NCBI GenBank assembly: GCA_021776825.1
Contig: JAJFFG010000133.1
Location: 1 to 64,000, forward strand
DNA length: 64,000 bases
Direction of reading: 5' to 3'
Origin: Planctomycetota bacterium
GTDB lineage: Bacteria > Planctomycetota > JAJSAM01 > JAJVHW01
Shown: positions 18,218-27,608 of the stretch, one piece after another
How positions within the stretch are numbered: position 1 is the stretch's first letter
Layout: every line of letters begins with the position of its first letter
The notes under the pieces: generated by a model
What the model was told of the DNA's origin: nothing
Database searches by the model: none
Seen by the model: only the letters and a program-made list of their open reading frames with translations
Position numbers and translations under genes: made by a program

Positions 18218-21200
18218 ATGCGCACCGTCCTGCTCGCAGCGACCGTTCTCGTCCTGACCGCGTGCGGTGACGCCGCGGCGCCGACTGCGCCCGTCGGTCC
18301 GGTCGCGGCTCCGGTCACGGGTCCGGTCACGGGTCCGGTCACCGGGGCGGGCGACGCGGCCGACGGCGACCCGCGCCTCTGGGTCGACGAGCACTTCGCT
18401 CCGGACTGGTTCGCTCCGCCGGTCTCGAAGGACGACGTGGCCGCGAACGCCGACGAGGAGCTGCCGCGCTTCGGTCTGGGCTCGGAGGGCGTCGCCGCGT
18501 TCGGGGGGGCCGGGGGATCGGAAGAGACCTGGAGCTTCGGTGCTCCGACCTTCACGAGCGCCGCGCCGTTCGAGGGCGGGGTGCTCAGCCGGGACCAGGC
18601 CAACGAGCCCGTCGCTACCGACGGCCACGCGGTCTGGGGCACGGATCCCTCCGACGTCGAGGTTCCCGGGGGCGCGGGCGGCGCATTCGGAGAGAACGAG
18701 GCCGACGACGCAGGCGATTCTGCCAACCCCGCCATCTGGCAGCGCTCGCGACTCGCCCCCAACGCGTCCGTGCTCCAGGTCGGCGACGAAGTCCGACTCC
18801 CGCTCTCGAGCTTCCAGGCCAGCGTGCGGATCGACGGCTATCGCGCCCGGGTGGTCCTCGACCTCACGTTCGAGAACACGTTCGAGCAGCAGCTCGAGGG
18901 ACTCTTCAAGCTGCGCGTCCCGGACGAGGCCTCGGTGCACTATCTGGCGTTCGGGGGCGTCGTGGCCGAGGCACCGCTGCTGATCCCGATGTCGTCGGAC
19001 GCACCGCTCGCGCTCTCCGCGGCCGCCCTCACCGCCGCGCGCGGCGGCCCGAGCGTCGTGAAGGAGGCGCGCATCGTCCCTCGTGAGCAGGCGCAGCGAG
19101 CCTACGCCTCCGAGACGGCGCGCCAGGTCGACCCAGCGCTGCTCGAGTGGAACGGTGCCGGCGTGTTCTCCGCACGCGTGTTCCCGCTGCTCCCCCGCGC
19201 CATGCACCGGGTCACCGTCGCCTACGACGTCGAGCTCACGGCGAGTGCGGGCGAGCGCGCGTTCACGCTGGACGTGCCGTCGGAGGCGCTGGAGCGCGAC
19301 GTGCGGATCGACGTCGCGGGCAATCTCACCGGCTCGTACACGCCGGGCGGCCAGGTGGCGCGCCACGACGATCGCGCGGCGCTCACGTGGCGGCAGCCCG
19401 ACGACGCGCGCATCCAGGTGACGATCCCGGCGCGAGACGCCATCGCAGTCACGGGCGTCGATCCCGCGCTCGGACCCCACTTCGCCGCGTGGGTCCGACC
19501 CGACCTCCCGGACGGCAAGACGGTGGTCCGGCGTCGCGCGGTGTTCTTGCTCGACGCATCCATGTCGTCGAACGCAACCCGCATGAACGTCTGGCGCTCG
19601 CTCGTTGCCGCGATCCTCGAAGAGAACCGCGGCGAGCTCGACGAGTTCGCGGTGCTGTTCTTCAACGTGGAGCAGTGGTGGTGGCGAGACGGGTTCGCGC
19701 CGAACGACGCCGGGACGGTCGACGCACTGCTCGGCGACATCGACCGACTGGCGCTCGAGGGCGCCACCGATCTCGGCAGCGCGCTCGAGCGGGCCGGGAC
19801 GCCGCGTTGGCCCGGGGACGTCACCGACGCGGCGTTCTTCTTGCTCTCGGACGGCGCCACATCGTGGGGCCTGCGCGACGCCGTCGACTCCGCAACGGTG
19901 CTTCCGGGCCCGCTCTTCTGCTACACGACCGGCCTCCCCGGGACAGACACGCGCACGCTCCGCGCGGTCGCGCGTCGCAACGACGGAGCCGTGTTCTCCG
20001 TCGCGGGGGCGAGCGAGGTCGCCGCGGCTGCGACTGCCCACCGCAGCCGACCGTGGACGTTGCGCGGCGTGGAGCTCGGAGGCTGCTCCGACGTGCTGGT
20101 CGCGGGCCGACCGGCAACGCTGTTCCCCGGTCAGCGGCTCCGCATCGCCGGTCGCGGGCGGCCGAGCGTGGGCGACGAGGTGACCGTGGAACTCGAACGA
20201 GACGGCGCGAACGTATCGCTGCGCGTCCCGCTGACCGCGGTACGCGACTCGTCGTCCGCCGCACGAGCGTACGGGGAGATTGCCACCGGGCGGCTGGAGG
20301 AGGTCCTGTCCCCCGGTGACGGAGTATCGCGTGCGTACGCACAGCACTATCGCGTCACGGGCGCGACCTGCTCGCTTCTGATGCTGGAGAGCGAGGAGCG
20401 CTACCAGGCCTACGAAATCGAGCCGGCCGAGGACGCGCAGGTCGTGGAGGCACGGACCGTGAGGAGCGTCGTCGCCACGTCGAGCGCGGCGCGCGAACGG
20501 ACGCTCAGCGATCCGCGTAACGCGTTCCTCGAGCAACTCGACCGGCTGGAGCGGGTCTCCGGTGTCCTCTTCGACGATCTCGACGCGGTGCGCGACGCTG
20601 CACGCGCGCTGCCCGCGTCGGCGTTCGTCATCGTGCCGGCGCCGTTGTCGGCGACGACGCGCACGTGGGAGCACGTCGCGGGCGACGTCCAGGAGCTACT
20701 CGCGGCCTCGAAGCCGACGTACGACGCGATGTACGCGGAGGCCGATCGGCGGCTCACGTCGCGCGGCGCCCCGGACGCGCTTCGCGCGCTCTCGAGTCTG
20801 GTCGAGGCGGACCCCGGGTCGCCGGACGTCCTTCGTGACGTTGCCTACTCGGCGCTCGACTGGGACTTCCCGCAGGCGGCGTACGGGCTGCTGCAGCGCG
20901 TCGCCGACGCACGCCCGCACGAACCCGAAACCCAGCGCGCGCTGGCCGACTGCCTGCAGCGCATGGGCAACACCGACCTCGCGATCCTGACGTACGAGAT
21001 GATCCTCCGCGGCGAGTGGGACGAGCGCTTCGGCGCGTTCCGGCTGATCACGGCAATGGACTACCTTCGGCTGCTGCGTGCCGTCGAGCGCGGTGACGCG
21101 CAGACGCGACTCTCCGGTCTCGGCGGCACTCGCCAGCGGCTGGAGCAGGAGTTCGTCGCCGGCAGTCCGGACCTCGTCGTCACCCTGACGTGGAACACCG

Positions 21201-21529
21201 ACCGCACGGACGTCGATCTGCATGTGGTCGATCCGTCCGGCGAGGACTGCTACTACGAGAATCCGCGCACGCTGCTCGGCGGCGCGATCACGGCGGACGT
21301 GACCCGGGGCTACGGCCCGGAGATGTTCGTGCTCGGACATGCGCCCGCCGGCGAGTACGAGGTGATGGTGCAGTACTTCGCCTCCGACGCGCGGCGCACG
21401 ACCCTGCGCAGCAAGGTGTACGCCACGATCTACCGTCGGTGGGGACGCGCGGACGAGTCGGTGGAGCGTCACGCCCTCGTCCTCAATGAGGCGACCCAGA
21501 TGTCCCAGGTGGCCCGCTTCCGGGAGTAA
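18218..21529 (+). CDS. VIT and von Willebrand factor A domain lipoprotein with TPR and C-terminal DUF2135/YfaP-like domain
   Basis: MRTVLLAATVLVLTACGD lipobox; VIT-like QASVRIDGYRARVVLDLTFENTFEQQLEGLFKLRVPD; VWA-like VFLLDASMSSNATRMNVWRSL; C-term LTWNTDRTDVDLHVVDPSGEDCYY. Confidence 0.85.
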   Translation: MRTVLLAATVLVLTACGDAAAPTAPVGPVAAPVTGPVTGPVTGAGDAADGDPRLWVDEHFAPDWFAPPVSKDDVAANADEELPRFGLGSEGVAAFGGAGGSEETWSFGAPTFTSAAPFEGGVLSRDQANEPVATDGHAVWGTDPSDVEVPGGAGGAFGENEADDAGDSANPAIWQRSRLAPNASVLQVGDEVRLPLSSFQASVRIDGYRARVVLDLTFENTFEQQLEGLFKLRVPDEASVHYLAFGGVVAEAPLLIPMSSDAPLALSAAALTAARGGPSVVKEARIVPREQAQRAYASETARQVDPALLEWNGAGVFSARVFPLLPRAMHRVTVAYDVELTASAGERAFTLDVPSEALERDVRIDVAGNLTGSYTPGGQVARHDDRAALTWRQPDDARIQVTIPARDAIAVTGVDPALGPHFAAWVRPDLPDGKTVVRRRAVFLLDASMSSNATRMNVWRSLVAAILEENRGELDEFAVLFFNVEQWWWRDGFAPNDAGTVDALLGDIDRLALEGATDLGSALERAGTPRWPGDVTDAAFFLLSDGATSWGLRDAVDSATVLPGPLFCYTTGLPGTDTRTLRAVARRNDGAVFSVAGASEVAAAATAHRSRPWTLRGVELGGCSDVLVAGRPATLFPGQRLRIAGRGRPSVGDEVTVELERDGANVSLRVPLTAVRDSSSAARAYGEIATGRLEEVLSPGDGVSRAYAQHYRVTGATCSLLMLESEERYQAYEIEPAEDAQVVEARTVRSVVATSSAARERTLSDPRNAFLEQLDRLERVSGVLFDDLDAVRDAARALPASAFVIVPAPLSATTRTWEHVAGDVQELLAASKPTYDAMYAEADRRLTSRGAPDALRALSSLVEADPGSPDVLRDVAYSALDWDFPQAAYGLLQRVADARPHEPETQRALADCLQRMGNTDLAILTYEMILRGEWDERFGAFRLITAMDYLRLLRAVERGDAQTRLSGLGGTRQRLEQEFVAGSPDLVVTLTWNTDRTDVDLHVVDPSGEDCYYENPRTLLGGAITADVTRGYGPEMFVLGHAPAGEYEVMVQYFASDARRTTLRSKVYATIYRRWGRADESVERHALVLNEATQMSQVARFRE

Positions 21530-21596
21530 GCGCACTCGCCGAGACGTGCTGGCGCGACTCCTCGTCGTCCGGGGGCGGGCGCGTACGCTCATTCTC

Positions 21597-22796
21597 ATGC
21601 GCAAGACGCTCGTCGATGGACTGCTGCGCGGCGCCGCGCTCTTCGCGGGTGCATTCGTCCTGATCGGTCTTGCCGCGCGCTGGCGCGACCCAGCCCTCGA
21701 CACGTCGCACTGGCTGGTGGATCTGCGCGAGCTGCCGAACCTGGCGCGCATCGCTGGGCTCGGCATCCTCGGGATACTGGCGGCTCTTTGGGGCGTCCGC
21801 GGGACCCCGCTCCGACGTCTAGCCCGCATCGTTCGCGAGGACGCCACGCCTGGCGGTCCTGAGCACGCGATCTCCCGCCCCGGCGCCGCTTCACAACCGC
21901 ATCTAGAGGGTGCACGCGCGGCTCCGGAACGAGATCTCACGCACTCAGGGCCGCCAGGACACTGTGCGACGAGAGAACGTGGAACGTCACGCAGTTCACA
22001 CACGCCGTTCCTCGATCCCGCCGCGCTCACGCGACGCCCTCATGAACGATTCGGACTAGCACCCCTCGCCCTGGCGGCGCTGGCCGGCGTCGCGGCCTGG
22101 GACACAGCAAGCGTGCTGTTCGTCCATTGGCGCGGCGACGTCGTGCTCAGTGCTCCGCCGCTCTCGCTCGGCGTGACTCTCGTTCTGGCGATCGCGGCAT
22201 GGCGGGCTCGGCACGCAGCGCCTGCGCCCGTCCCGCTCGTCGTCGCCGGCACTGGCGGAGCCGCCGGAGCGTTCGCGCTCGCGCTGATGCTCTGCCTGGG
22301 CACGACGGACTACCGTCGCCCGGCCGACGCCGTGGTCGTGCTCGGCGCCCGGGCGTACGCCGACGGTTCGCCGTCGCTCGCTCTCGCGGATCGCATGCGG
22401 ACGGCCGCGGGACTCGTCACGGGCGGACACGCGCCGCTGCTCATTGTCTCTGGCGGCCCCGGTGACGGTGCGTTCCACGAGACCGACGTCATGCGTCAGA
22501 TCGCCATCGATGCCGGAGTGTCGGCCGATCGGATCCTCGTCGACCGCGATGGCCTGAACACGCGAGCCACCGCCGTCAACGCAACGCGCCTGCTCCGCGA
22601 TCGAGGTGCCGCGAGCGCACTCGTCGTCAGTCACGCCTACCACCTCCCGCGCGTGAAGGCCTCGTTCGAGAGCGCGGGACTGCGTGTCTACAGCGTGCCG
22701 GCGGCCGAGAGCCGGACGATGCTCAAACTGCCGTGGTTCGTGGCCCGCGAGACGGCAGCGTGGTGGGTCTACTGGACGCGCGACCGGCTGGGGTGA
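21597..22796 (+). CDS. YdcF/DUF218 family membrane protein (ElyC/SanA-like)
   Basis: DAVVVLGARAYADGSPSLALADRMRTA, LLIVSGGPGDG, SADRILVDRDGLNTRATAVNA, ALVVSHAYHLPRVKASFESAGL. Confidence 0.85.
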   Translation: MRKTLVDGLLRGAALFAGAFVLIGLAARWRDPALDTSHWLVDLRELPNLARIAGLGILGILAALWGVRGTPLRRLARIVREDATPGGPEHAISRPGAASQPHLEGARAAPERDLTHSGPPGHCATRERGTSRSSHTPFLDPAALTRRPHERFGLAPLALAALAGVAAWDTASVLFVHWRGDVVLSAPPLSLGVTLVLAIAAWRARHAAPAPVPLVVAGTGGAAGAFALALMLCLGTTDYRRPADAVVVLGARAYADGSPSLALADRMRTAAGLVTGGHAPLLIVSGGPGDGAFHETDVMRQIAIDAGVSADRILVDRDGLNTRATAVNATRLLRDRGAASALVVSHAYHLPRVKASFESAGLRVYSVPAAESRTMLKLPWFVARETAAWWVYWTRDRLG

Positions 22797-22915
22797 CGCT
22801 GTGCGGCTGCTGACCTCGAAGCAGGCGGCAGGAGGCCAGCGCACTCCTCCGCCAAACGCACACGCCTGTCGTTCGTTGCTAGGGTTGAACCTGGTCGCGG
22901 GAGAGAGGAGACCCC

Positions 22916-23380
22916 ATGTCCCGAAAGCACGTCCATCGGCTCGTCATCGCGGTCCTGGCCGCCGGATTTCTGACCAGCGTCGGCTACGCCGCCGCAGTCG
23001 CGCAGCAGCGCGCGACGACCATGCTGCCCATCGTCGACGGCTCGCGAGTGATGAAGATGAGCGGCGACACCGTCTACTTCGTCGACGACGGCGAGCTCCG
23101 TCCGATGCGCTACGCCGCCTACAAGAACCTGTTCCGCGGCTGGGGCGGCATCGGGAAGATCGGCGAGGTCCCCGAGGAGATGCTCGGCGAGACGATGACC
23201 GGCAAGACGCGCCTCGTCCGCGTCAAGGGCGAGCGCCACGTCTGGCTCATCGACAACGGCAAGACCCGTCGTCACGTGCGCGAGATGCTCGACTTCTCGC
23301 GGAAGCTGATCGAGCCCGTGGCCTGGTCGGAGATTCTCGAGTATCCCGAAGGCCCCTCGATCGGCGGCCCGACGGAGTAG
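22916..23380 (+). CDS. Secreted hypothetical protein
   Basis: 154 aa with N-terminal signal; RBS-like gagagaggag upstream of ATG. Confidence 0.65.
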   Translation: MSRKHVHRLVIAVLAAGFLTSVGYAAAVAQQRATTMLPIVDGSRVMKMSGDTVYFVDDGELRPMRYAAYKNLFRGWGGIGKIGEVPEEMLGETMTGKTRLVRVKGERHVWLIDNGKTRRHVREMLDFSRKLIEPVAWSEILEYPEGPSIGGPTE

Positions 23381-23453
23381 AGGTCTCCGGAGACGTCTCG
23401 ACCATCAACACGGTCGGTCGGGGGCGCGGATCGCTATCCTCGCCGGGCTCCCG

Positions 23454-24590
23454 ATGACGCGCTTCCTCCACACCGCTGACTGGCAGCTGGGCATGACCCG
23501 GCACTTCCTCGACGAGGATGCCCAGGCTCGATTCGACGCCGCCCGGATCGACGTGATCCGCGAGATCGCCCGCGTGGCGGACGAGCGCGAGTGCGCGTTC
23601 GTCATCGTGGCGGGCGACGTATTCGACTCCAACCAGGTCGACCGGCGCACAGTGGCACGCGCCTGCGAGGCGCTGCGCACGTTCTCGATGCCGGTGCTGC
23701 TGCTGCCCGGCAATCACGACGCCCTCGATGCATCGAGCGTCTATCGCTCCGCGGCGTTCACGAGCGCGTTCCCCGACGGCGTAGCGGTGCTCACCGACGA
23801 GACGCCCATCGAGATCGTGCCCGGCGTCGAGGTCGTCGGCGTGCCCTGGACCACGCGCCGACCGGTGCGGGATCTCGTGGCGGCCGCGTGCGCCGAGCTC
23901 GGGCCGGCTACCGGGTCTACGCGCGTGATGGCGGCGCACGGTGGCGTCGACGCGGTGGTGTTCGATACCGGCGACCCGGCCCTGATCCGGCTGGAGTCCG
24001 CTGAGGCCGCCCTCGCCGAGGAACGCATCCACTACCTGGCGCTCGGGGACCGTCACTCGGTGACCGAAGCGGGCACGACCGGTCGCATCGGGTACTCGGG
24101 CGCTCCGGAGCCGACGAGCTATCGCGAGGACCGACCGGGACACGTGGTGATCGTTGATGTCGATGCCGCCAGCGTCTCGACCGAAGCCGTCCGCGTCGGT
24201 CGCTGGCGCTTCGTCGACGTCCAGCTCGAGCTGGCGTCGGACGACGACGTCGAACGCCTGCGCGCGGAGCTCGATGCGCTGGACGACAAGGACCGCACGA
24301 TCGTCCGCATCGCGCTCGTCGGATCGCTGACGCTGTCGGGGAAGACCCGGCTCGACGCGCTGCTCGCGGAGGCCCGCGATCTGTTCGCCGCCGTCCAGGA
24401 GTGGGCGCGGCACACGGACCTGACGGTGATCCCTGCGGATTCCGACTTCGCCACTCTGGAACTGGCGGGATTCGCGCAGGAGGCCGTCCTCGACCTGCGC
24501 GCGCACGCGGAGGGCGGAGATGCGACTGCGCGTGATGCGCTGGCGTTGCTCGTGCGCCTTGCCGGCAGCGACGTGGCGAGCGGCACGTGA
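23454..24590 (+). CDS. SbcD/Mre11-like metallophosphoesterase (DNA repair exonuclease)
   Basis: FLHTADWQLG, VAGDVFDSN, LLPGNHDAL, MAAHGGVD phosphoesterase motifs. Confidence 0.9.
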   Translation: MTRFLHTADWQLGMTRHFLDEDAQARFDAARIDVIREIARVADERECAFVIVAGDVFDSNQVDRRTVARACEALRTFSMPVLLLPGNHDALDASSVYRSAAFTSAFPDGVAVLTDETPIEIVPGVEVVGVPWTTRRPVRDLVAAACAELGPATGSTRVMAAHGGVDAVVFDTGDPALIRLESAEAALAEERIHYLALGDRHSVTEAGTTGRIGYSGAPEPTSYREDRPGHVVIVDVDAASVSTEAVRVGRWRFVDVQLELASDDDVERLRAELDALDDKDRTIVRIALVGSLTLSGKTRLDALLAEARDLFAAVQEWARHTDLTVIPADSDFATLELAGFAQEAVLDLRAHAEGGDATARDALALLVRLAGSDVASGT

Positions 24591-27235
24591 AGATCCGCCG
24601 CATCCGACTGAAGAGCTACCGCGGTGTCGCGGAGCGGACGATCGAGTTCCCGGAGACGGGCGTCACCGTCGTCGTCGGCCCGAACGAGATCGGGAAGTCG
24701 AGCCTGTCCGAGGCCCTCGATCTGCTGTTCGATCAGCTCGACAGCTCGAAGCGTCAGTCGGTGCGCGCGGTCCAGCCAGTGCATCGCGACGAGGGCACGG
24801 AGATCGAGGCCGACGTCACGTGCGGGCCGTACGCGTTCACGTATCGGAAGCGCTTCCACAAGAAGCCGGAGACGCACCTGACGATCACACAACCGGTGCC
24901 GGAGAACCTGACCGGTCGCGAGGCCCACGAGCGCGTGCTGGCGATCCTCGGGGAGACGGTCGACGTCCCGTTGTGGCGCGCGCTGCGCATCCAGCAGGGC
25001 GAGGAGCTCGCGCAGCCCGACCTCGGCAGCGGCGCAACGCTCTCCGCCGCGCTGGATCGTGCCGCGGGGCAGACGCAGGCCGACGATGACGCCGAGTCGC
25101 TCTTCGATTCGGCCAGCGCCGAGTACGAGCGCTACTTCACCGCGCGCGGGAAGCCGAAGAAGGACGCCAACGAACTAGCCGCTGCCGTCAGCGCGACCGA
25201 GGCGGAACTGGCCGAGATCGAGGACGCGCTGCGACGAGTCGAACAGGACGTGCGGCAGAGCGAGGAGATCGTGCGTCGCGCGGCCGAGGTGTCGGGCCAG
25301 TTGGCGCAGCTCGAGGAGCACGCGGTCGCGGCCGAGGCTCGCTGGACGAGCGTTCAGGGCGAGAGCGAGCGCGTGCAGCAGCTCGGACTGGCCGCGGACC
25401 TGGCCGCCGCGCGCGCCTCCGAGTCCGCGCAACGGGCGCAGGAACGTGCCGAGCTCGTGGCCCGGGAGAGCGAGGTCCGTGCACGGCTCGGTGAGCTTCG
25501 CGCGCGGCAGGAGCAGGAGTCCGGTCCGCTGGCGGCCGCGGAGGCGCGACTCTCGGAGAGTCTCGTCGAACTCGAGACTGCTCGCACGGCCGCCACCACG
25601 GCTCGCGAGCTCGCCGAGCTGCGCGATCGTGATCGCGAGTTCCGACGCGCCGAGCTCGATCACGTTCAGCTGAGCGAACGGCTCGCCCGAGTGCGAGCCG
25701 CCGACGAGGCTGCTCGTGTCGCTGAGGAGTTGCTGTCGAGGAGCCGCGCGGATGAGGCCGGAATCGCGGCCGTACGCGAGGCGTCTCTGGAGCTCGAACG
25801 AGCGCGCGCGCGACTCGACGCCGGCGCCGCGCACGTCCGTGTCGATGCCCTTCGAGACGTGAGCATCGCGACCGGTGAGGACGACCCGCGGGCTCTCTCT
25901 GCGGGAGACGTCGTCGAGAAGTCCGTCTCCGGAGAGCTCCAGATCACGATCGGCGATGCAGCACGGCTGACGGTGACACCGAGTCGCGGCGCACAGGACC
26001 TGATCGATGCGCTGGCGGCGGCCGGGACAGAGCTGAGCACGGCCTTGGTGAGAGTCGGCGCGGACGACGTCGCGGCCGCGGAAGCGGCACACGTGGCCCG
26101 GGGAGAAGCCGAACGCGCGGTCGTCGATCGGCAACGGGTGCGGGCGAACGACCTGCGCGATCTCACCTCCGAGGAGTTGGAGCGCAAGGCCGAGACGACC
26201 GCGCGGTTCGCCGCCCACTATCTGGCGGAGCGGGTCGAGGAGCCGCCCCCGGCCGACGACTTCGACACCGCGAAGGTCGCGGCCAAGACCGACTTGGAAG
26301 CACGACGGGCGACGGACGACGTCGCCGAGCGGGCCCGCGACACCCACGCCGTGCTCGAGCAGCGGATCCGCACGCTGCGCGAAGAACATGTCGAGTCGAC
26401 GGCTCGGCTCACGGTGACGGCGGCGGAGCTCGCTCGTGAAGCCGCGGCGCTCGAGACGGCGCGGGAGATCGCGGACGACGAGACTCTGGCGGAGCAGCAG
26501 GACCAGACGGTGGCGGCGGGCGCCACGGCGCGCGAGACGCACGGGCTGGCGGCCTCGGCGCTCGCTCGATCGGAGCCCACACTGGTGGAGAGCGCGGCGA
26601 GCGGAGCGCGGGCGGCGGTGACCTCGGCGCGCGGCGAGCTGCGTGATCTCGATCGACGTCAGATCGAGATCGGCGCGCGACTCGAGGAGCTCGGGCAGCG
26701 CGGCCTCGCGGAGCGTGCCGGCGAGACCGGTTCCCTGCTCGAGCGTCACCGCGCGTCGCTCGCGGGACGCACGCGCAGAGCAGCCGCCGCCGAGCGGCTG
26801 TTCACCGCGCTGCGCACGAGGCGAGACGATGCGCGGCGCGCCTACGTCGCTCCGCTCGCGGCGCGCGTCGACCAGCTCGGCCGCTTTGTGTTCGGGGCGG
26901 ACTTCGCGGTCACGCTGGACGACGATCTGCGCGTCGTCAGTCGCACGCTCGGTGGCCGTACCGTGCCGTTCGACGACCTGTCTGGTGGCGCGCGCGAGCA
27001 GCTCTCACTGCTGCTCCGACTGGCCGCGGCCCAGGTGGTGGCAGCTGACGGCGGCGTACCGCTGATCCTGGATGACGCTCTCGGGTACTCCGATCCAGGA
27101 CGCCTCGCCGCCATGGGTGCTGTGCTCGACCGCGCGGGGGAGAGCACGCAGGTGATCGTCTTGACCTGCCTGCCCGAGCGATACCGGCACGTGAGCCGCC
27201 GCACGGAGATCCGCCTCGAAGCGGACGTCGACTGA
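24587..27235 (+). CDS. SbcC/YhaN-like AAA ATPase with long coiled coil, GTG start
   Basis: MKIRRIRLKSYRGVAERTIEFPETGVTVVVGPNEIGKSSLSEAL; C-term DDLSGGAREQLSLLLRLAAAQ...PLILDDALGYSD; overlaps SbcD-like stop. Confidence 0.9.
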   Translation: MKIRRIRLKSYRGVAERTIEFPETGVTVVVGPNEIGKSSLSEALDLLFDQLDSSKRQSVRAVQPVHRDEGTEIEADVTCGPYAFTYRKRFHKKPETHLTITQPVPENLTGREAHERVLAILGETVDVPLWRALRIQQGEELAQPDLGSGATLSAALDRAAGQTQADDDAESLFDSASAEYERYFTARGKPKKDANELAAAVSATEAELAEIEDALRRVEQDVRQSEEIVRRAAEVSGQLAQLEEHAVAAEARWTSVQGESERVQQLGLAADLAAARASESAQRAQERAELVARESEVRARLGELRARQEQESGPLAAAEARLSESLVELETARTAATTARELAELRDRDREFRRAELDHVQLSERLARVRAADEAARVAEELLSRSRADEAGIAAVREASLELERARARLDAGAAHVRVDALRDVSIATGEDDPRALSAGDVVEKSVSGELQITIGDAARLTVTPSRGAQDLIDALAAAGTELSTALVRVGADDVAAAEAAHVARGEAERAVVDRQRVRANDLRDLTSEELERKAETTARFAAHYLAERVEEPPPADDFDTAKVAAKTDLEARRATDDVAERARDTHAVLEQRIRTLREEHVESTARLTVTAAELAREAAALETAREIADDETLAEQQDQTVAAGATARETHGLAASALARSEPTLVESAASGARAAVTSARGELRDLDRRQIEIGARLEELGQRGLAERAGETGSLLERHRASLAGRTRRAAAAERLFTALRTRRDDARRAYVAPLAARVDQLGRFVFGADFAVTLDDDLRVVSRTLGGRTVPFDDLSGGAREQLSLLLRLAAAQVVAADGGVPLILDDALGYSDPGRLAAMGAVLDRAGESTQVIVLTCLPERYRHVSRRTEIRLEADVD

Positions 27236-27363
27236 GCGGCGCGTCGCCCGTGAGGGGCGGGCACCGCCGGGCCGCCGTCTCCCCCCAGCAGCGCCCCCCA
27301 GCAGCGCCCCCGAGCAATGCCCCTGATCCCCCCTCCCCGGCGAGCACCGTGCGTGCAGCGAGC

Positions 27364-27396
27364 TCCGGGTGGTCCGGGTGGTCCGGGTGGTCCGGG
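27364..27396. repeat. 9-bp tandem repeat tccgggtgg (about 3.5 copies) in GC-rich intergenic region
   Basis: Units at 27364, 27373, 27382, partial 27391. Confidence 0.8.
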
Positions 27397-27608
27397 CGAT
27401 CGATGCCGTCGGTGCGGGAATTCCGAAGTCGCGATGTCACGTTTGCACCCTGTCGCACGTCCCCCTGGGGTGGGTGGTCGGGGGGCTGGGTGGGAGGTTC
27501 TCGCGCGCGAGCGTGCACGCCCGCGCACGGCCTGAGCCCGACAGCGGTCGATCGAACTTCTCGGGAACGATTTCGGATCCGCGGCGTGAACAGGGGTGGA
27601 ACGCCAGA

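Noticed and set aside
18290-18345. Short ggtccggtcac repeats at the start of the VIT/VWA gene
   Set aside because: Encodes an ordinary PVTGPVTG linker after a lipoprotein signal; only about three copies.
16925-20674. 1249-aa minus-strand ORF
   Set aside because: Antisense shadow of three well-supported plus-strand genes; Arg/His/Val-rich composition typical of high-GC spurious ORFs and no recognisable domains.
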